Notes: generated from the sequence alone by a model not told the origin. A DNA stretch of 64,000 nt from Trematomus loennbergii (GCA_012861695.1 JAAOOA010000184.1:62001-126000), one strand, 5' to 3'; shown: positions 1 through 12,054, counted from the stretch's first letter. Translations and numbers: made by a program.

Positions 1-604
1 CTGTTGATGTGAGGCTAATGCAGGATTGCTAGCTTGATGCTACCGGCATTTAGCGGCAGTGACTCAACAAATTGCCTCTTAAAATGTATGGTCAGCAATG
101 TATGACAAGCAGACTGCTTGTTTAATGTTAGACTCACACCAATAGCTCAATATGATCATAACACGATTGCTTTCATATCAGAGATCAGATGAGGTGGAGC
201 TGCCTCCAGCAATAGAGGATGAAGCAGAGAGAAGCAGCACAGGGTTGCAGCAGGTATGTATATGCTGTAGTCAGGTGATTTAAATGTATCAATGAAAGGA
301 AGAAGTGTAGGCTTCATGATAAGAAGGGAATACAGAAGTAATACAGTACAGTGTAACACTGTACTTTATTACTTTTAATGTACAAATACTTGTTACTGTA
401 CGATAACAATAACAATAATCCACAGCTCCTCTCTGCTCCAGAGGATAAAAAAAAGAAAGAAATTCAAAACATTTTTTCGGGCAGCACCCTGCCAAGGCAG
501 TAAAACCTAGGGGAAACACTGATCTCCTTATGAAATACTGAAATATATGGTAGGCTCTTACCTGTTCTTCATTTCATCTCCACCTGGTGGATCAGATCTT
601 ATTT
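1..604. other. no gene seen
   Basis: AT-rich non-coding DNA. The open frames are short, overlap on both strands and show no domain. Nothing I can assign. Confidence 0.6.
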
Positions 605-640
605 GTGACAATCATAGACTGTATATATAAAGGTGACAAT
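605..640 (+). mobile_element. 20-bp solo terminus of the P-like family with 8-bp duplication
   Basis: The 20 bases at 613-632 (catagactgtatatataaag) match, over 19 bases, the terminus of the large element ending at 42,001. They are immediately flanked by the 8-mer gtgacaat at 605-612 and 633-640. This is the expected target duplication length for P-superfamily and hAT elements, but nothing else of the element lies between the repeats. A second identical 20-mer sits at 19,877-19,896. It may be an abortive or extremely deleted insertion; chance or a microhomology-mediated deletion is the alternative. Confidence 0.6.
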
Positions 641-2297
641 GCTGCTACTTCTGACTTGCCTTCTTCACAACTCTTGTGCTCTGTGTCCTCTTCCTTCTCC
701 TGTTCCTCCTTGTCTTCTGCCTCCCTTCCTGGTCTTTGTCCTCCTTTGAACACCTTGTCCTCTGACTTTCTCTCCACAATTAGCTTCTATTGTTGTGCAC
801 ACCTTACAGAGAACCTGAACTTTATTAAGAATTTCCAAGCTCTGGATTCTAAGTGGTCTTTCAGCTTGTGAGTCTGTTTGTGTCATAGATGTTCTGGCGC
901 AGAGACCTGCTGTGGCAGAAAATACTTGAGTACTTTGCAATGTCTGTGGACAGAAGGTGATTTTGTCTAATATAGTATTGGTCAACATAATCATATAAAT
1001 GGTTGATGTGTGTTCATGTCTTTGAGCCATCCAGGCGTCAGGTACAGCTTTTCGGTTGATGAACTGAAGTTTAAGTCAGTTCTAAATGTAAAGAAATGAT
1101 TATCTGACATTTTTTTCAGTTTTTCTGAATGTATAAGTATGGACCTACATGTGTATGGGTTCACTAGGGGTTGGGCAAAAGCTTCTTCTCAAATCATCCA
1201 TCGGGTTTACTGGCGCTCACACATATGTGAACACCACAGGGCCGAGGGAGTAAACGTTTCTAATGAAAAATGATGTATTGTGCACATTTGGGCTCCTTTA
1301 TGACTGTACGATTAAGAGACTCTCTTGCTTTTTGTGATTTACAAGTTTAGAAACACATATTTTATTGACTCTTTATTAATGACTTTTTTTCAATGCACTG
1401 AAATTGGGGCGTTATGGCGCGCATGTGACAGTGTACAGAACCTCACACAGCGCTGAGAACATTGCCCGTTGTTATTTTCTTACCGACTGTTGTCCTTCTT
1501 TTGCTGCATCAGAGCCTCTGAAGAGCTCCTCTCAGCGGATGTCCTGATCGGCGGCAGAAGGAGCGGGGATAAGAATAATTCCTTTCTTGAAATGAATAAG
1601 CTAAAACGGTTGCACATTCATTTGTGGTACACTAATAAGACGTAATACGATATACTTTGTAAAAATAATAGTTTATTTGTTTGAAAGTTATTGAACACAA
1701 CACACCATGTTATTTGTAATTTACCATTGTATTTGTTGGATATCTTTATTTATGTTTATGTTTGTTAGATTTGTTCTGGAGCGAGGCATAACAACATTTT
1801 ACTTCACATTGCACTGTGTAAAGTAAATGATATCATTTAAATGATATCATTCAGAATAGATCTGATACATTGCATGCTGTGTAATGTAAGAACTTATATG
1901 GACAGTTATTAAAGATGAGACGATTTGTGGAGGAATTATTAACAGCATTTTCCTCTCCAACAGGTGGTACTGTAGCATGACTCATGCATAATTTACATGC
2001 ATTTACATATTGCATGCTGCTATGTGTGGCAAGCATGATTCCTCTCTCCTAAATAACATTGTGCTGCATCAAATCAACATTTACAAAGCAATAATGTTGG
2101 ATTCTTATTCCTACCACTCAAACCATATTTAACACTCAAAAGTGATCTGTTCTGCTTGGTTCAGAAAAGTCAGCTTTTTTAAAACCAACATGTTTCAGTT
2201 CAAACAATTTTAATAGAACAAAACTAATCTCTTCTGACCTGATTTGACACAAGTTGACTTGCAACTACATTTCATGTGATGTTTGTTCAAACAGAGA
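641..2297. other. no gene seen
   Basis: AT-rich spacer with no recognisable domain, RNA gene or terminal repeat. Open frames at 665-1030 are mirrored on both strands and look like chance frames through a pyrimidine-rich stretch (cctcctt-type, 660-780). Confidence 0.55.
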
Positions 2298-2753
2298 CTG
2301 AAGTGTAGGGATGGGTATCGTTAGGATTTTATCGATACCGATACCGATACCGGTACTGCTTATCGGTATCGGTATTTTTCGATACTCTTATCGATACTTT
2401 TCAATAATTTGGTGCTCAAAATTATAGACATGATTACAAGATGTGAAGATTAAACAGTCATTTTATTGTAATTTTCTTGCAGAAATAACTGTATAACTTA
2501 TACATTAGCTTCTTAGAAGCAGACAAAAATAAATAAAATAACTTAAAGGGGCCTGGCTCACCCTATCATGCTTTTTGGGGTTTTCCCTCAGACAGAGGAT
2601 GAAAAGAGGCATTTTTTTCAGAACATCCAATTTAAGAAGAAGTAACAGAGTGCAAGAATGCTCACAACGTCGTAGTCTGCCTATATTCAACACAGAAGCA
2701 AACGTTGGGCAAGTCAAAACTAGGGCTAACTTACCTAACAATTAGATATCGAT

Positions 2754-3446
2754 TTATGCTAAACCAGCTACCGGGTACCAAACGTACCTAAACCAACTGG
2801 ACTCCACTGTACTGAAGGGCTGCATATCCTTCACAATATACTTTGCGAGAGCCCTATGACATGTTGCTTTCTGATCCTGTGTCATTGTCCCTCGTTTAGC
2901 TATAGAGAATGGAGAGGCCATCGCTGTCTGACTTCTCCTAACGTTATCCTGTGTGGATGCTGTCGCTGCCGCTTGACTGACGTTGTCTATGGGATTATTT
3001 AGGAACATACATTAGAAGTTGCTTGATGTCTCAGAGTTATTAACAAAAACAAATGTTACCTTCACTTGTCGAAGTCGAGGCAGCCGCATTTGTCCCGCAA
3101 ATCGTATCAGGTTGCACTGAGGAGGACGTTGTTAGCATGCTACTGCTAGCACTATTAGCACTAGCAGTATCGCTAGCAGCCACATTGTTTAGGCTGTCAA
3201 ATACGCTGCACCGTTTTAGATTCAATGAGTGTCTCGTTTGCAAATGCTTCATTAAGTTGCTTGTGTTAACCCTTTACAAGCAACTAATTGAGTACATAGA
3301 TTGCACCTTGCGCTATCGCCACTACATTTTTTAAAGTGCACCCAGACCTTCGATCGCTTCGCTCTGTCCGCCATGCCTGCGGGAGTCTCACAACAATAAT
3401 AAGAGCGCTGTTGAGAGAGATGACGAGTGGCATTTACAGTGGCCAA
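2754..3446 (-). pseudogene. hAT transposase, N-terminal part with BED zinc finger
   Basis: Read on the minus strand, 3446-3252 encodes a BED-type finger start: an aromatic W-V-H-F segment followed by a C-x2-C pair (CNLCTQLV). The next frame, 3252-3040, continues with the H-L-x3-H half of the finger (KHLQTRH). Frame 3008-2754 has the acidic/helical segment typical of the Hermes-like DNA-binding domain (CHRALAKYIVKDMQPFSTVE). The three pieces are in different frames, so at least two indels are present. Everything after this domain is absent. Family knowledge: the BED finger and helical domain bind the element ends. Assignment to hAT is supported by the flanking 8-bp duplication. Confidence 0.7.
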
Positions 3447-3507
3447 TCAGAGGGGTCTCAAACCGGATACATCACACGGGATGAGGGTTCCCAACCAACC
3501 AGAATGG

Positions 3508-3896
3508 TTTAATCTCAATCTCAATCTTTATTTATTTATATAGCACATTTAAAACAATCTTCAGTTGACCAAAGTGCTGTACAGGCAATAAATATTAAAT
3601 AACACAATGGGAGTACAATAATAAAACAATAATTAAAAACATGATAAAAAGCACAATAACTAAAAACATATTAAAAAAAACACATACAATGTAAAAATGT
3701 AATGTTCAACTAGTAGTGCAAAGAGGTGAGTTTTTAGCTGAGATTTAAAAAGTTCAATAGACTCAGCAGTCCGGATATGTACTGGGAGGCTGTTCCACAG
3801 TCTGGGAGCTGCAACACTGAAAGCCCTGTCACCTCGGGTTTTTTTCCTGCACCGAGGAACCACCAACATATTTTGCTGAGCTGATCGCAATGCTCT
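3508..3896 (-). mobile_element. L2/CR1-like LINE 3-prime fragment
   Basis: Minus strand. The frame at 3890-3660 ends in the conserved tail of L2/CR1-type reverse transcriptases (GDRAFSVAAPRLWNSLP). It is followed by the usual tail, seen here in complement as ATTGAGATT repeats next to TATATAAATAAA at about 3510-3540. It differs from the C-terminus of the LINE at 57-60 kb, so it is a related but separate subfamily. 5-prime truncated; non-functional. Confidence 0.75.
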
Positions 3897-3900
3897 AGCT

Positions 3901-4349
3901 CAGGGTGTCAAACTCAAGGCCCGGGGGCCAAATCCGGCCCGCGACTTCATTTTATGTGGCCCCACAAGAGCTTGCAAAGAATATAATATGTTTATTATAC
4001 GGTTACATGCTACTTTACAGAAGCACGTTGCCCATAAACGACATGTCCCACAATGCATCTCAAATTTGACTTTCTCAGAATTTGACTTTTTTTCTTCAAC
4101 ATACAGTATGCATTTTTTCTCAGAATTTGACTTTTGTCAAAATATGCCTTTTTCCTTAAAATTAGCCTTTTTCTCATAAATAGATTTTTTTTTCAAAATG
4201 TCACTTCTTTTTTTTTGTTTTTCCAGAATGTGGCTTTTCTTTTAAAATCATATTGTGACATTCTTACTGAAGAGACTTGCAATTACTTGCCCTAGACTTC
4301 TGCTTTCAGACGTAGTTAATTATGAAGTTATTACCCTACCGACGCCAGC
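3901..4349. repeat. interspersed repeat, hAT-type end
   Basis: Starts with cagggtgtcaaactcaaggc and a GGCCCGCG-type stretch, which resembles the terminus of a widespread vertebrate hAT-derived repeat (established as a repeat type; the name is uncertain). T-rich low-complexity sequence with repeated tgactttt words follows (4060-4240). No matching opposite terminus or target duplication was found. Confidence 0.4.
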
Positions 4350-5095
4350 CCTCCACCTCTACCGGTGGGTGCTGATGAATGAACAGTCAGGTGGTAGAAG
4401 TTCCGAAAAAGCTGTTAACTCACCAGCACGAATCCACGTCTCCGTCAGAAACATAAAGTCCAAATCCCGGGATTTAAAAAAGTCATTAAGCAGGAAAGTC
4501 TTGTTAGCTAGCGAACTAGCATTGATGAGTGCCAGGCGGAGAGTAAGCTCCTCTCTTCCTGGTTTTTGAGCACGATCCAGTGGGTGAAGGTGTCTGTGAT
4601 CCACGCCACCCCTGCGTATCCGCCTGGGGAAATTAGCCTGCTCCGGTAGGCTCACTGAGCGGCCATCCGGAAAGACGCGGAGGAGCCATCTCTGCCTAGT
4701 CATCGGGGCAGCGTAGCATCCACTGCTATTGAGGCCAAGGGCCTTTCCACGTAGAGATAGCAGGTAAGCCCTGATCCTTACGGCTTCTCTGCCCCGCTTT
4801 CCCCTTCGTCTTGGGCGCTTCCTCTGGGGGATGGCATATACCTGGCGGCGCAGGTATGCCGGTATGCTTGAAAGAAGTGGAGGAGGAGGATTCGAGGTTG
4901 GCTCTCCTAAACATTGCTCTAATACCCCCTCCTGAAACGCTTTGATTTCCATAAGCGACTGGCGGTCGTAAACTAGTAGAGCAGAGACATTCTGACAAAA
5001 AACACAAAACAATAAAACTACTAGAACTAATAAAAGGCTGAACAGGCCTGGGAGACGTCTCGCCGTGCACACTGCTGGCGCCATCTTTTCCCTAA
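4350..5095 (-). pseudogene. L2 LINE 5-prime fragment (pre-endonuclease region)
   Basis: Minus-strand frame 5084-4359 starts with a hydrophobic leader, then VSALLVYDRQSL, a basic Arg/Lys stretch and the beginning of an apurinic-like endonuclease (FLLNDFF, LDFMFLTETW). It is clearly the same family as the full-length plus-strand copy at 57,008-60,404 (shared QNVSALLVYDRQ and LLNDFF words). The copy stops after the first endonuclease motif; the rest of the endonuclease and the reverse transcriptase are absent. The start is the ATG in ATGGCGCC, as in the other copy. Confidence 0.8.
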
Positions 5096-5097
5096 AG

Positions 5098-5593
5098 TTA
5101 AAGGGGACCTATCATGCAAAATGCACTTTTGTACGTCTTTTATACATGAATATGTGTCCCCGGTGTTCCAGGGAACTCACCAAGTGTCAGAAAACACAAC
5201 CCTCTCTATTTTCCTCCATACCCAAATCTCTAAAAAAGGGGCTGCAACGGATCTGATACAAACTGATCCCGATTTGAACACTGTCCTGACGTCAGGACAG
5301 TGGCGCTACGGCTATTGGGCCAACTCCACCAATCAGGAGGAGACAGCCACGGCCATTGCCATTCGAAAGCGCTGGAGACACTGTAGTACATATGCCAGGC
5401 CTGTAGATGGTGCTGTTCTCACTGAATCTGCCCTTGCAAAAACAGAGCTAAAAAATGTCAAGTTGAGCAAAATGAGGCATGGCTAAAATGCATGATCTGT
5501 TGGTATTTTGAAAAAAAAAAAGTATAAATATGCCTTATATAGGTATGGTCCTACACTATATTATTCAAATATAGCATGATAGGTCCACTTTAA
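5098..5593. mobile_element. TTAA-flanked MITE (piggyBac-type)
   Basis: Left end ttaaaggggacctatcatgc (5098-5117) and right end gcatgataggtccactttaa (5574-5593) are inverted repeats with one mismatch in 20. Both are bounded by TTAA, the piggyBac target duplication. The 496-bp interior has no transposase. Nested inside the hAT at 2306-5720. Confidence 0.8.
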
Positions 5594-5926
5594 ACTAAGG
5601 AAGTAGACGTAACACATATACCGATAGCAGCACCGTTTGTCCAGCAGCTTAACGGTATACCGATACCATCCAATCAGGTACCGGTATTGACTTAGTACTG
5701 GTTCTCGATACCCATCCCTACTGAAGTGTCATCTGTCTCTTGATTTAACGTAATGCCTCTGTTGACAGTACACAGATGTAGCAGCTTATTTCAGACTCTG
5801 CTACCTGCCTGCTACCTGCCTGAGACCAGCATCTGGGAATGTTAAGCCCTCCCACTATTTTCCAAGAGGGCGTTGCCAGATTTTCAATTTCAGGATTTAA
5901 CCAGGAGATGGCGCTTCATTCACAAA

Positions 5927-6256
5927 TGTATTATCTCTTCAATTTACACACGGCATCTATTGCACTTCTGTCCATCCTGAGAGGGATCCCTCCTCTGTTG
6001 CTCTCCCCGAGGTTACTCCCATTTTTCCTTTTGAAATGTGGGTTTTTCTCTGGAAGTTTTTCCTTGTACGATGTGAGGGTCTAAGGACAGAGGGTGTCGT
6101 TTTCTCATACTGATATTCTGAACAAACTGTGCTGTTGTATTTGCTGTAAAGTGTCTTTACTGTAGGGTATTTTTATTATATGTACAGTACTTTGGCTCGA
6201 CCAAAAATCGTTTAAAATGTGCTATATAAATAAAACTTGATTTGATTTGATTTGAT
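5927..6256 (+). mobile_element. L2 LINE 3-prime UTR and tail
   Basis: Contains gagggatccctcctctg and gatgtgagggtctaaggaca, words typical of teleost L2 3-prime UTRs. It ends in actttggctcgaccaaaaat and tatataaataaaacttgat, nearly identical to the tail of the LINE at 60,330-60,404, followed by TTGAT repeats. No coding sequence is retained. Confidence 0.75.
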
Positions 6257-6886
6257 GCTCATCAACTTTTACTTTTACCTTTACAATCGTTTGCTTTAAT
6301 ATGCAGTATATTTTTTGTATATTTTTGTGTTTGCTTCCTCCTGCTCCCTTTCGGACACATACTATATGATTTATTATTATTATTAATATGAAGATATTAT
6401 TAAGATAAGATTGAACATTTTAGTTTAGAATGTGTTATCCCACGGTAATTCAGAAGGCTCACAGGTCACATTCCGACCATTATTTAAAACAATGGGTGCT
6501 TTCATAATAATGATGAGAAACTATGAAATAAGAAATGAATCAAATTAAAATGTAATTATCATATCATATATTATATAGTGCAGTGGTTCCCAAACGGTGT
6601 GCCGTGAGGCAAGTCCGGGTGTGCCGTGGGATTTTGTGACAACCATACGTTATTATTGCAATATACAACTACACAAATAATTTTTTTTAATTTACTATAT
6701 CAGTACTTTGTATGCACTCATTTCATAATACAGAGGCAAACTCTATACCTAAAAACAATTTTTTAAAAAAATCCTCACAGAACCCCATATTTCGCTGTTA
6801 ACGCAGTTGCAGGTGGGAATTATAAGACCGTGACACATCGAAGGCTGAAGGACAACATTAAAACAGAGAAACACGCAAGAGGGAAA

Positions 6887-8716
6887 ATGGAGCGCTTTCT
6901 TGTGCGGAGCAAACCACCAACCACCAGTGCAGAGACTGCCGACAACCCACCACCGAAAGAAAAAAAAACTGTCAGCAGACAGTATCATGAAAGTTACCTG
7001 TCTTATGGCTTCAGTTGGACCGGGGATGTCAACAATCCTCACCCGAGTGCGTCGTCTGTCGGGAGAAGTTAGCTAATGCGAACATGGTTCCAAGCAAGCT
7101 GAAGAGGCACTTGGAAACCAAACATCCCTTCCATGTTCAGAGAAACTTGGCCTACTTCAAAGAGCGCGGGATCTGAACCAGAGGCAGCAAGACCGTTTGT
7201 TGGATTGTGTGAAAGTGTCTGAAAAGGCAATGGAGGCTAGTTACATGCTAGCGGAGCTCATTGCAAAGCAGAAGAAACCTCACACAATAGCGGAGACACT
7301 CATCCTCCCCGCTTGCAAAAAATTGTAGGTGTCATGCTGGGTCCAGATGCCGCAAATGAGCTATCCAAAGTGCCGTCGTCTGATAATACAATCAAAAGAA
7401 GAATCGACGACATGTCAGAAGACATTGAGCAACATTTGACAGAGAAACTGCAGGCGAGCGGCAGATTTTCCCTACAAATAGACGAATCTACTGACATAAG
7501 TGGGGCTGCCCAACTTCTGGCAAACGTCAGATATGTTGATGCTGACTCTATCAAAGAGACGTTTTTCTTCTGCAAAGAAATGGAAAGCCATACTACGGGA
7601 GAAGAAATATTCAGGGTAACTAATAACTATTTAAAAGAGAACAGTCTGACCTGGAATATGTGCGTCAGTCTTTGCACAGATGGTGCGGCAAGCATGACGG
7701 GGAGAGTGAAAGGATTTATTGCTAAGGTGAGAGCACAAAACCCACATATCGTGACAAACCACTGCATTTTGCATAGAGAGGCATTAGTTGCCAAAACCAT
7801 GCCCCGGAGTTGACTGAGGTGCTGAATCAGGCTGTGCAGATGGTGAATTACATCAAATCAAGGCCCCTGAAATCTCGCCTCTTCTCCCAGCTGTGCGCCG
7901 AGATGGGAGCCGACCACCAAAGCCTGATCCTCCACACAGAGGTACGTTGGCTGTCACGGGGGAAAGTCCTATCCCGTCTTTATGAGCTTCGGGAAGAGCT
8001 TTTGGATTTTTCACGTGAACACGCTGTCCCACATAAAGACAAGCTCGCGGATGAGAGGTGGTGCGCCAGGCTGGCTTACCTCGCAGACATATTTGGGCAT
8101 CTCAACGAGTTAAACGCCAAGCTTCAGGGCAGGAATGAAAACATTTTATCATCCACAGACAAGATTCGGGGGTTTATGGGCAAACTTATCCTGTGGCGCG
8201 AGGCTTTGGAACAGGGCTCCATGGACATGTTCCCGCTGGCATCAGCTGCGCCGCAGGCAGCTAGGGAGCGCGCTGTATATGCCGAACACCTTCAGACCTT
8301 AAAAGAGAGGTTTGACCGCTATTTTCCACATGTGGCTGACATCGAGGACTATGACTGGATCCGAGACCCATTCCACCCGGAATTCCACAGAAAAGCTCAC
8401 TATGAAAGAGAGAGAGGAGTGCGCAGAGCTCCGTGTGGACCGCACACTGAAACTCAAATTTAGTGAGCTCCCACTGGATCAGTTTTGGTTGGCTTCTGCA
8501 TCGGAGTACCCAAGCATCTCCCACCACGCGATTGAGCAACTTCTTCTTTTTCCCACTACCTACCTGTGTGAGTTGGCGTTCTCTACTCTGGTTTACATGA
8601 AGAACAACAGGAGGTCACGGCTCTCTGTTGAACAGGACTTGCGAGTGGCCCTCTCCTCAGTGCCACCAAGGATTAAAAAAATCTGCGCGCCCCGACAGGC
8701 ACATGTATCTCACTAA
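6887..8716 (+). pseudogene. hAT transposase, ZBED5/SCAND3-like, frame-broken
   Basis: The likely start at 6887 begins MERFL. A BED-type finger region follows: [17 protein letters not shown], then a C-V-V-C pair and a K-R-H-L-x3-H after a frameshift near 7040. A stop lies near 7175. The RNase H-like core has IDESTDISG (about 7480) and LCTDGAASMTG (about 7675), then HTEVRWLSRGKVL (about 7940). The C-terminal hAT dimerization region (LCELAFSTLVYMKN) ends at 8716. Further frameshifts lie near 7318 (A-run), 7805 and 8380. Residue content is close to a complete transposase of this group, so it died by point indels rather than large deletion. It acted as nuclear cut-and-paste enzyme when intact. Confidence 0.85.
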
Positions 8717-8967
8717 TTTGTAAGTCGGCAAAAATATTTACAATAGCACATGTTTCAATGCTGATTGCTGAAATGTTACATTTATAATTTGTAGTTCAGG
8801 ACCATGGACAGTGCAGCTTCCTTGCATTGACAGTTCTCTGTGCTGAATTTCTGCTGAGTTCCTTTGCCTCATTTTTATTTTGTGACCTGTCTGGTTTAAA
8901 TGAGTGTGTTGCTGCTTTGATGAAGCCTAATTTGATAAAGTTTCAAATTAATTTCTGAAATATTTCG

Positions 8968-10139
8968 TTAACCTGTTACGCACAGCCCGCCCGGTACCGG
9001 GCGGATAAACGTGTCATTTGCAGGAAACAACGTCTAAGGAATCTTAATATTGAATAAAACTATGAATGTTTTATATCCATGTAACGGGAAGAAACTCAGC
9101 TAACTGATATTTTTAATTTTTTTTTCAAAAAAAACCCACAATGCTAGCACTCAGCCTCTGAATTATCCACGAGCGAAAGAATTTAACCTAAAACGGCACT
9201 TAAACTCACTCATAACTCCCTTATTACTTATCCTAGATGCACAACCAACCACTCGTTTTTGGTGTCCTGGAGACACTGAATCTAGGGGTGCCCTCCTCAA
9301 CACTCAGTGATAAACATTTGCGACGCTATAAACGAAAGCGTACATCATAACATGTGGAGCTAAGTAGCTAGAAACGCTAACATGGCTTACCTTGTTCAAA
9401 ACTGGTCTTCAATGGCATTACAACGATAAAAAAACGATGCTGCAGTTAATCCATAGGTTCATCCAATGTATCTGTGTCCTCTTTGAAATTATTTCTGATA
9501 ATCCATAAGCAATAAAACTGCTTTTTAGTTTCCAAATTCCAGAATGAGACATTCTTCAACTTTGCTTTCATTTCCAGACGCGCAGCCCCCACCTTTTCTC
9601 TTTACAATGAGTGTGTATGTGGGCCTCCCCCTTCGATTCTATTGGCTCTAACGGTCAGAAAGGTGTGTCAACGATCAAAATCGAGTAAGGGGGGCCAGAG
9701 ATAGAGAAAAAAAACATTTTCACCCAAATCACCTCAGAGGTGGGGTGGTTTTGGCTAAACCTCTCTAAAAAGGTCAAATGTCACTTGTTTTGCATCAATC
9801 TTGATACGGGGTACTTATTATATGTTGTACTTTGGATTCCTAAAGCTTTTAGTCTACTAACCCATCATCCAAGGGTAGTTTTCACTATCTGTAAAAAATA
9901 TTTTTGGACGGACACTATAATTTACAGTTTTTTACTATGTAAAATCTGAATTTTCTTTAAAATAAAAAACATTTATATTGATTCTGACACTTCTACATCC
10001 AACTCACAGATGTAACCTTGCTTTGATAAAAGAAATTATTCATATAACCCTTTTAGAAGTTAAGTTGTAGTCATTTGTTTTGGGCATGTCATTTTCGAGC
10101 CTGAAACATGAAAAACAGGCTAGGTGCTTAACAGGATAA
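8968..10139. mobile_element. TTAA-type (piggyBac-like) non-autonomous element
   Basis: The left end ttaacctgttacg (8968) pairs with gcttaacagg at the right end (10,126-10,135). The left flank is TTAA; the right is degenerate (ATAA). The segment at 9740-9890 is closely similar to 52,200-52,345 in the larger element at 49,731-52,414 (shared ggtcaaat, cttgttttgc, cctaaagcttttagtcta), which shows common family membership. No transposase remains. It sits in the 3-prime non-coding part of the hAT. Confidence 0.75.
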
Positions 10140-11770
10140 TACATTTTTCATGAGTAATATAGGCACATTTTATTTGGCATTAGTAAATAATTATGCACAT
10201 TTACAGATATTTTACATGATATGAGTGATAACACGTGTTATAAGGGTTATTTTGCACAATCGGTGTGCCTTGAGATTTTTACTTGTCCTTTGGTGTGCCT
10301 TGGGCATAAAAAGTTTGGGAACCACTGATATAGTGTATTGTATTATTAAGTAATATCATACATTAACCCCATTATAGCAGATGCCACATTGAATGGATGA
10401 ACACATTTATGCATCAATAATTAAACAGAGTATTTCTAAATACAAGTTGTAATCTAATCCTCTTATTTTACACAATTGACAGACAGTGTTATTTGTATGT
10501 CAATAGTCATATATTGTCATAACCCTTTTGTGTGAAATAATTAATATTATTATTATTTCCGCCCACTGCATGAGAAACTGACGGGCTGTCAGGAGAGAGA
10601 GAGGGAGAGAGGAAAAGAGAGGATCCGTTTCTCCCGTGTTATTATCCAAAGTTAATGTAAACTTTTGAATAATGTACTTATTATTATAGTGATGAACATT
10701 AAAAACAAAGCACGTTGGCTGATTTTGGACCCCCTCACTATTTGTTTTCACTACTTTAATTAAATGTTTGATAAGTGCATGCAGATCACAGTACAGTATG
10801 CTCGTTCAGTAAAACACGTACACAGATAAATTATTTTGTATTCCAAAAATCAGGAAGTAAAGTCCCCTGGTTTGTGACAAGATGTGAAGTCAACAGATAG
10901 TCACTCAGAGGGGGGTACTATTTCTTTTCAAATGCATATAGGCAATGCCATTCATTTACATGTAGGCAACACTGCCCTTCCAGTCAAGAATTTGAATTTG
11001 AATGGGATGGGGAGACGTGTGTGATTAAAAATGAGTGGCCAAACTAGGACTTCGTTTTTCAAAAGAGAAAATGCAGATATTACACTCAGAAAAGAAATGG
11101 TAGACATATCAGTACTCTTAGTGCCAAGTTGTCTCAGACAATCTACATTTCCTAATGTGGGACAGTTCTGTGCAAAATGTGGGACACTGAAAAGTCTATG
11201 TTAAAAAGCCTCAGTCACCTTAATTCATGTACAGATGTAGCAGCTTATTTCAGACTCCAGTTTACAGCTTCCTGCCTGCTACCTGCCAGCTACCTGCCAG
11301 CTACCTGCCTAAGATCAGTATCTGGGAATGTTAAGCCCTCCCATTATTTTCCAAGAGGGCGTTGCCAGATTTTCAATTTCAGGATTTAACCAGGAGATGG
11401 CGCTTCATTCACAAATACAGAAAGACAACTTTTCATGGACTTTCAGTTTTGTTTAGAAGAGCATTTGAACACATCAATATTGGGTGCTCATACTCATACT
11501 GATATTCTGAACAAACTGTGCTGTTGTATTTGCTGTAAAGTGTCTTTACTGTAGGGTATTTTTATTATATGTACAGCACTTTGGCAACAGAAGATGTTTT
11601 TCTTTAAATTGAAGTTAAATGCATCAATCTGGTGCACTTTGAGGGCAAAATTAAGAGATTTATGGATACAGCTCTCAACACTTATATGAAACAGAACTGT
11701 TATAATAATGATGAGAAACTATGAAATAAGAAATGAATCAAATTAAAATGTAATTATCATATCATATATT

Positions 11771-11778
11771 ATATAGTG
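11771..11778. other. empty hAT target site (paralogous)
   Basis: A single copy of atatagtg is embedded in sequence that matches both flanks of the hAT at 6581-10,327 (ttat upstream, tattgtattattaag downstream). It represents the pre-insertion state. Confidence 0.85.
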
Positions 11779-12054
11779 TATTGTATTATTAAGTAATATC
11801 ATACATTAACCCCATTATAGCAGATGCCACATTGAATGGATGAACACATTTATGCATCAATAATTACAACAGAGTATTTCTAAATACAAGCTGTAAAAAT
11901 ACTTATATGTATTTAATACTAATAACATAATGATTAATTTCAGATGATAATACTTTTCAGTGTCTGTCTCATGCAGCAGCTGATCCAGTAATGAGTGACC
12001 CGGCCGACAGTAAAAATAAACAATGAATAAATGAATAAATAAATAAAAACACCA

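Larger units (their letters stand above)
2298..5728 (-). mobile_element. hAT transposon, defective, with perfect 8-bp target duplication
   Basis: The 15-bp terminal inverted repeat tagggatgggtatcg (2306-2320) is matched by its complement at 5706-5720. Both ends are flanked by the direct repeat ctgaagtg (2298-2305 and 5721-5728), the 8-bp duplication typical of hAT elements. The 3415-bp interior holds the broken N-terminal part of a BED-finger transposase on the minus strand, two LINE fragments and a TTAA MITE. The catalytic and dimerization regions expected downstream (below 2754) are missing, so it could not move itself. The same terminus recurs at about 30,599 and 52,653. Confidence 0.85.
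6573..10335 (+). mobile_element. hAT transposon (ZBED5/SCAND3-like) with 8-bp target duplication
   Basis: Terminal inverted repeats cagtggttcccaaac (6581-6595) and gtttgggaaccactg (10,313-10,327) are perfect over 15 bp. The target duplication atatagtg is at 6573-6580 and 10,328-10,335. The 3747-bp element carries a full-length but frame-broken transposase and a nested TTAA element (8968-10,139). The paralogous site in the second tandem unit (11,771-11,778) is uninterrupted, so insertion followed the local duplication. Confidence 0.9.
5772..11080. repeat. local tandem duplication, unit 1 (expanded by a hAT)
   Basis: Unit 1 carries block A (5772-5926), an L2 3-prime UTR piece, block C (6501-6580 plus 10,328-10,450) and block D (10,841-11,080). 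The same blocks recur in the same order in unit 2. Without the 3.75-kb hAT insertion and its 8-bp duplication the unit is about 1.7 kb. Block A contains the shared words ccaagagggcgttgccag and ccaggagatggcgct. No open frame is conserved between units. Confidence 0.8.

Noticed and set aside
587..1030. Overlapping open frames on both strands
   Set aside because: They mirror one another through a pyrimidine-rich tract; no domain and no splice context.
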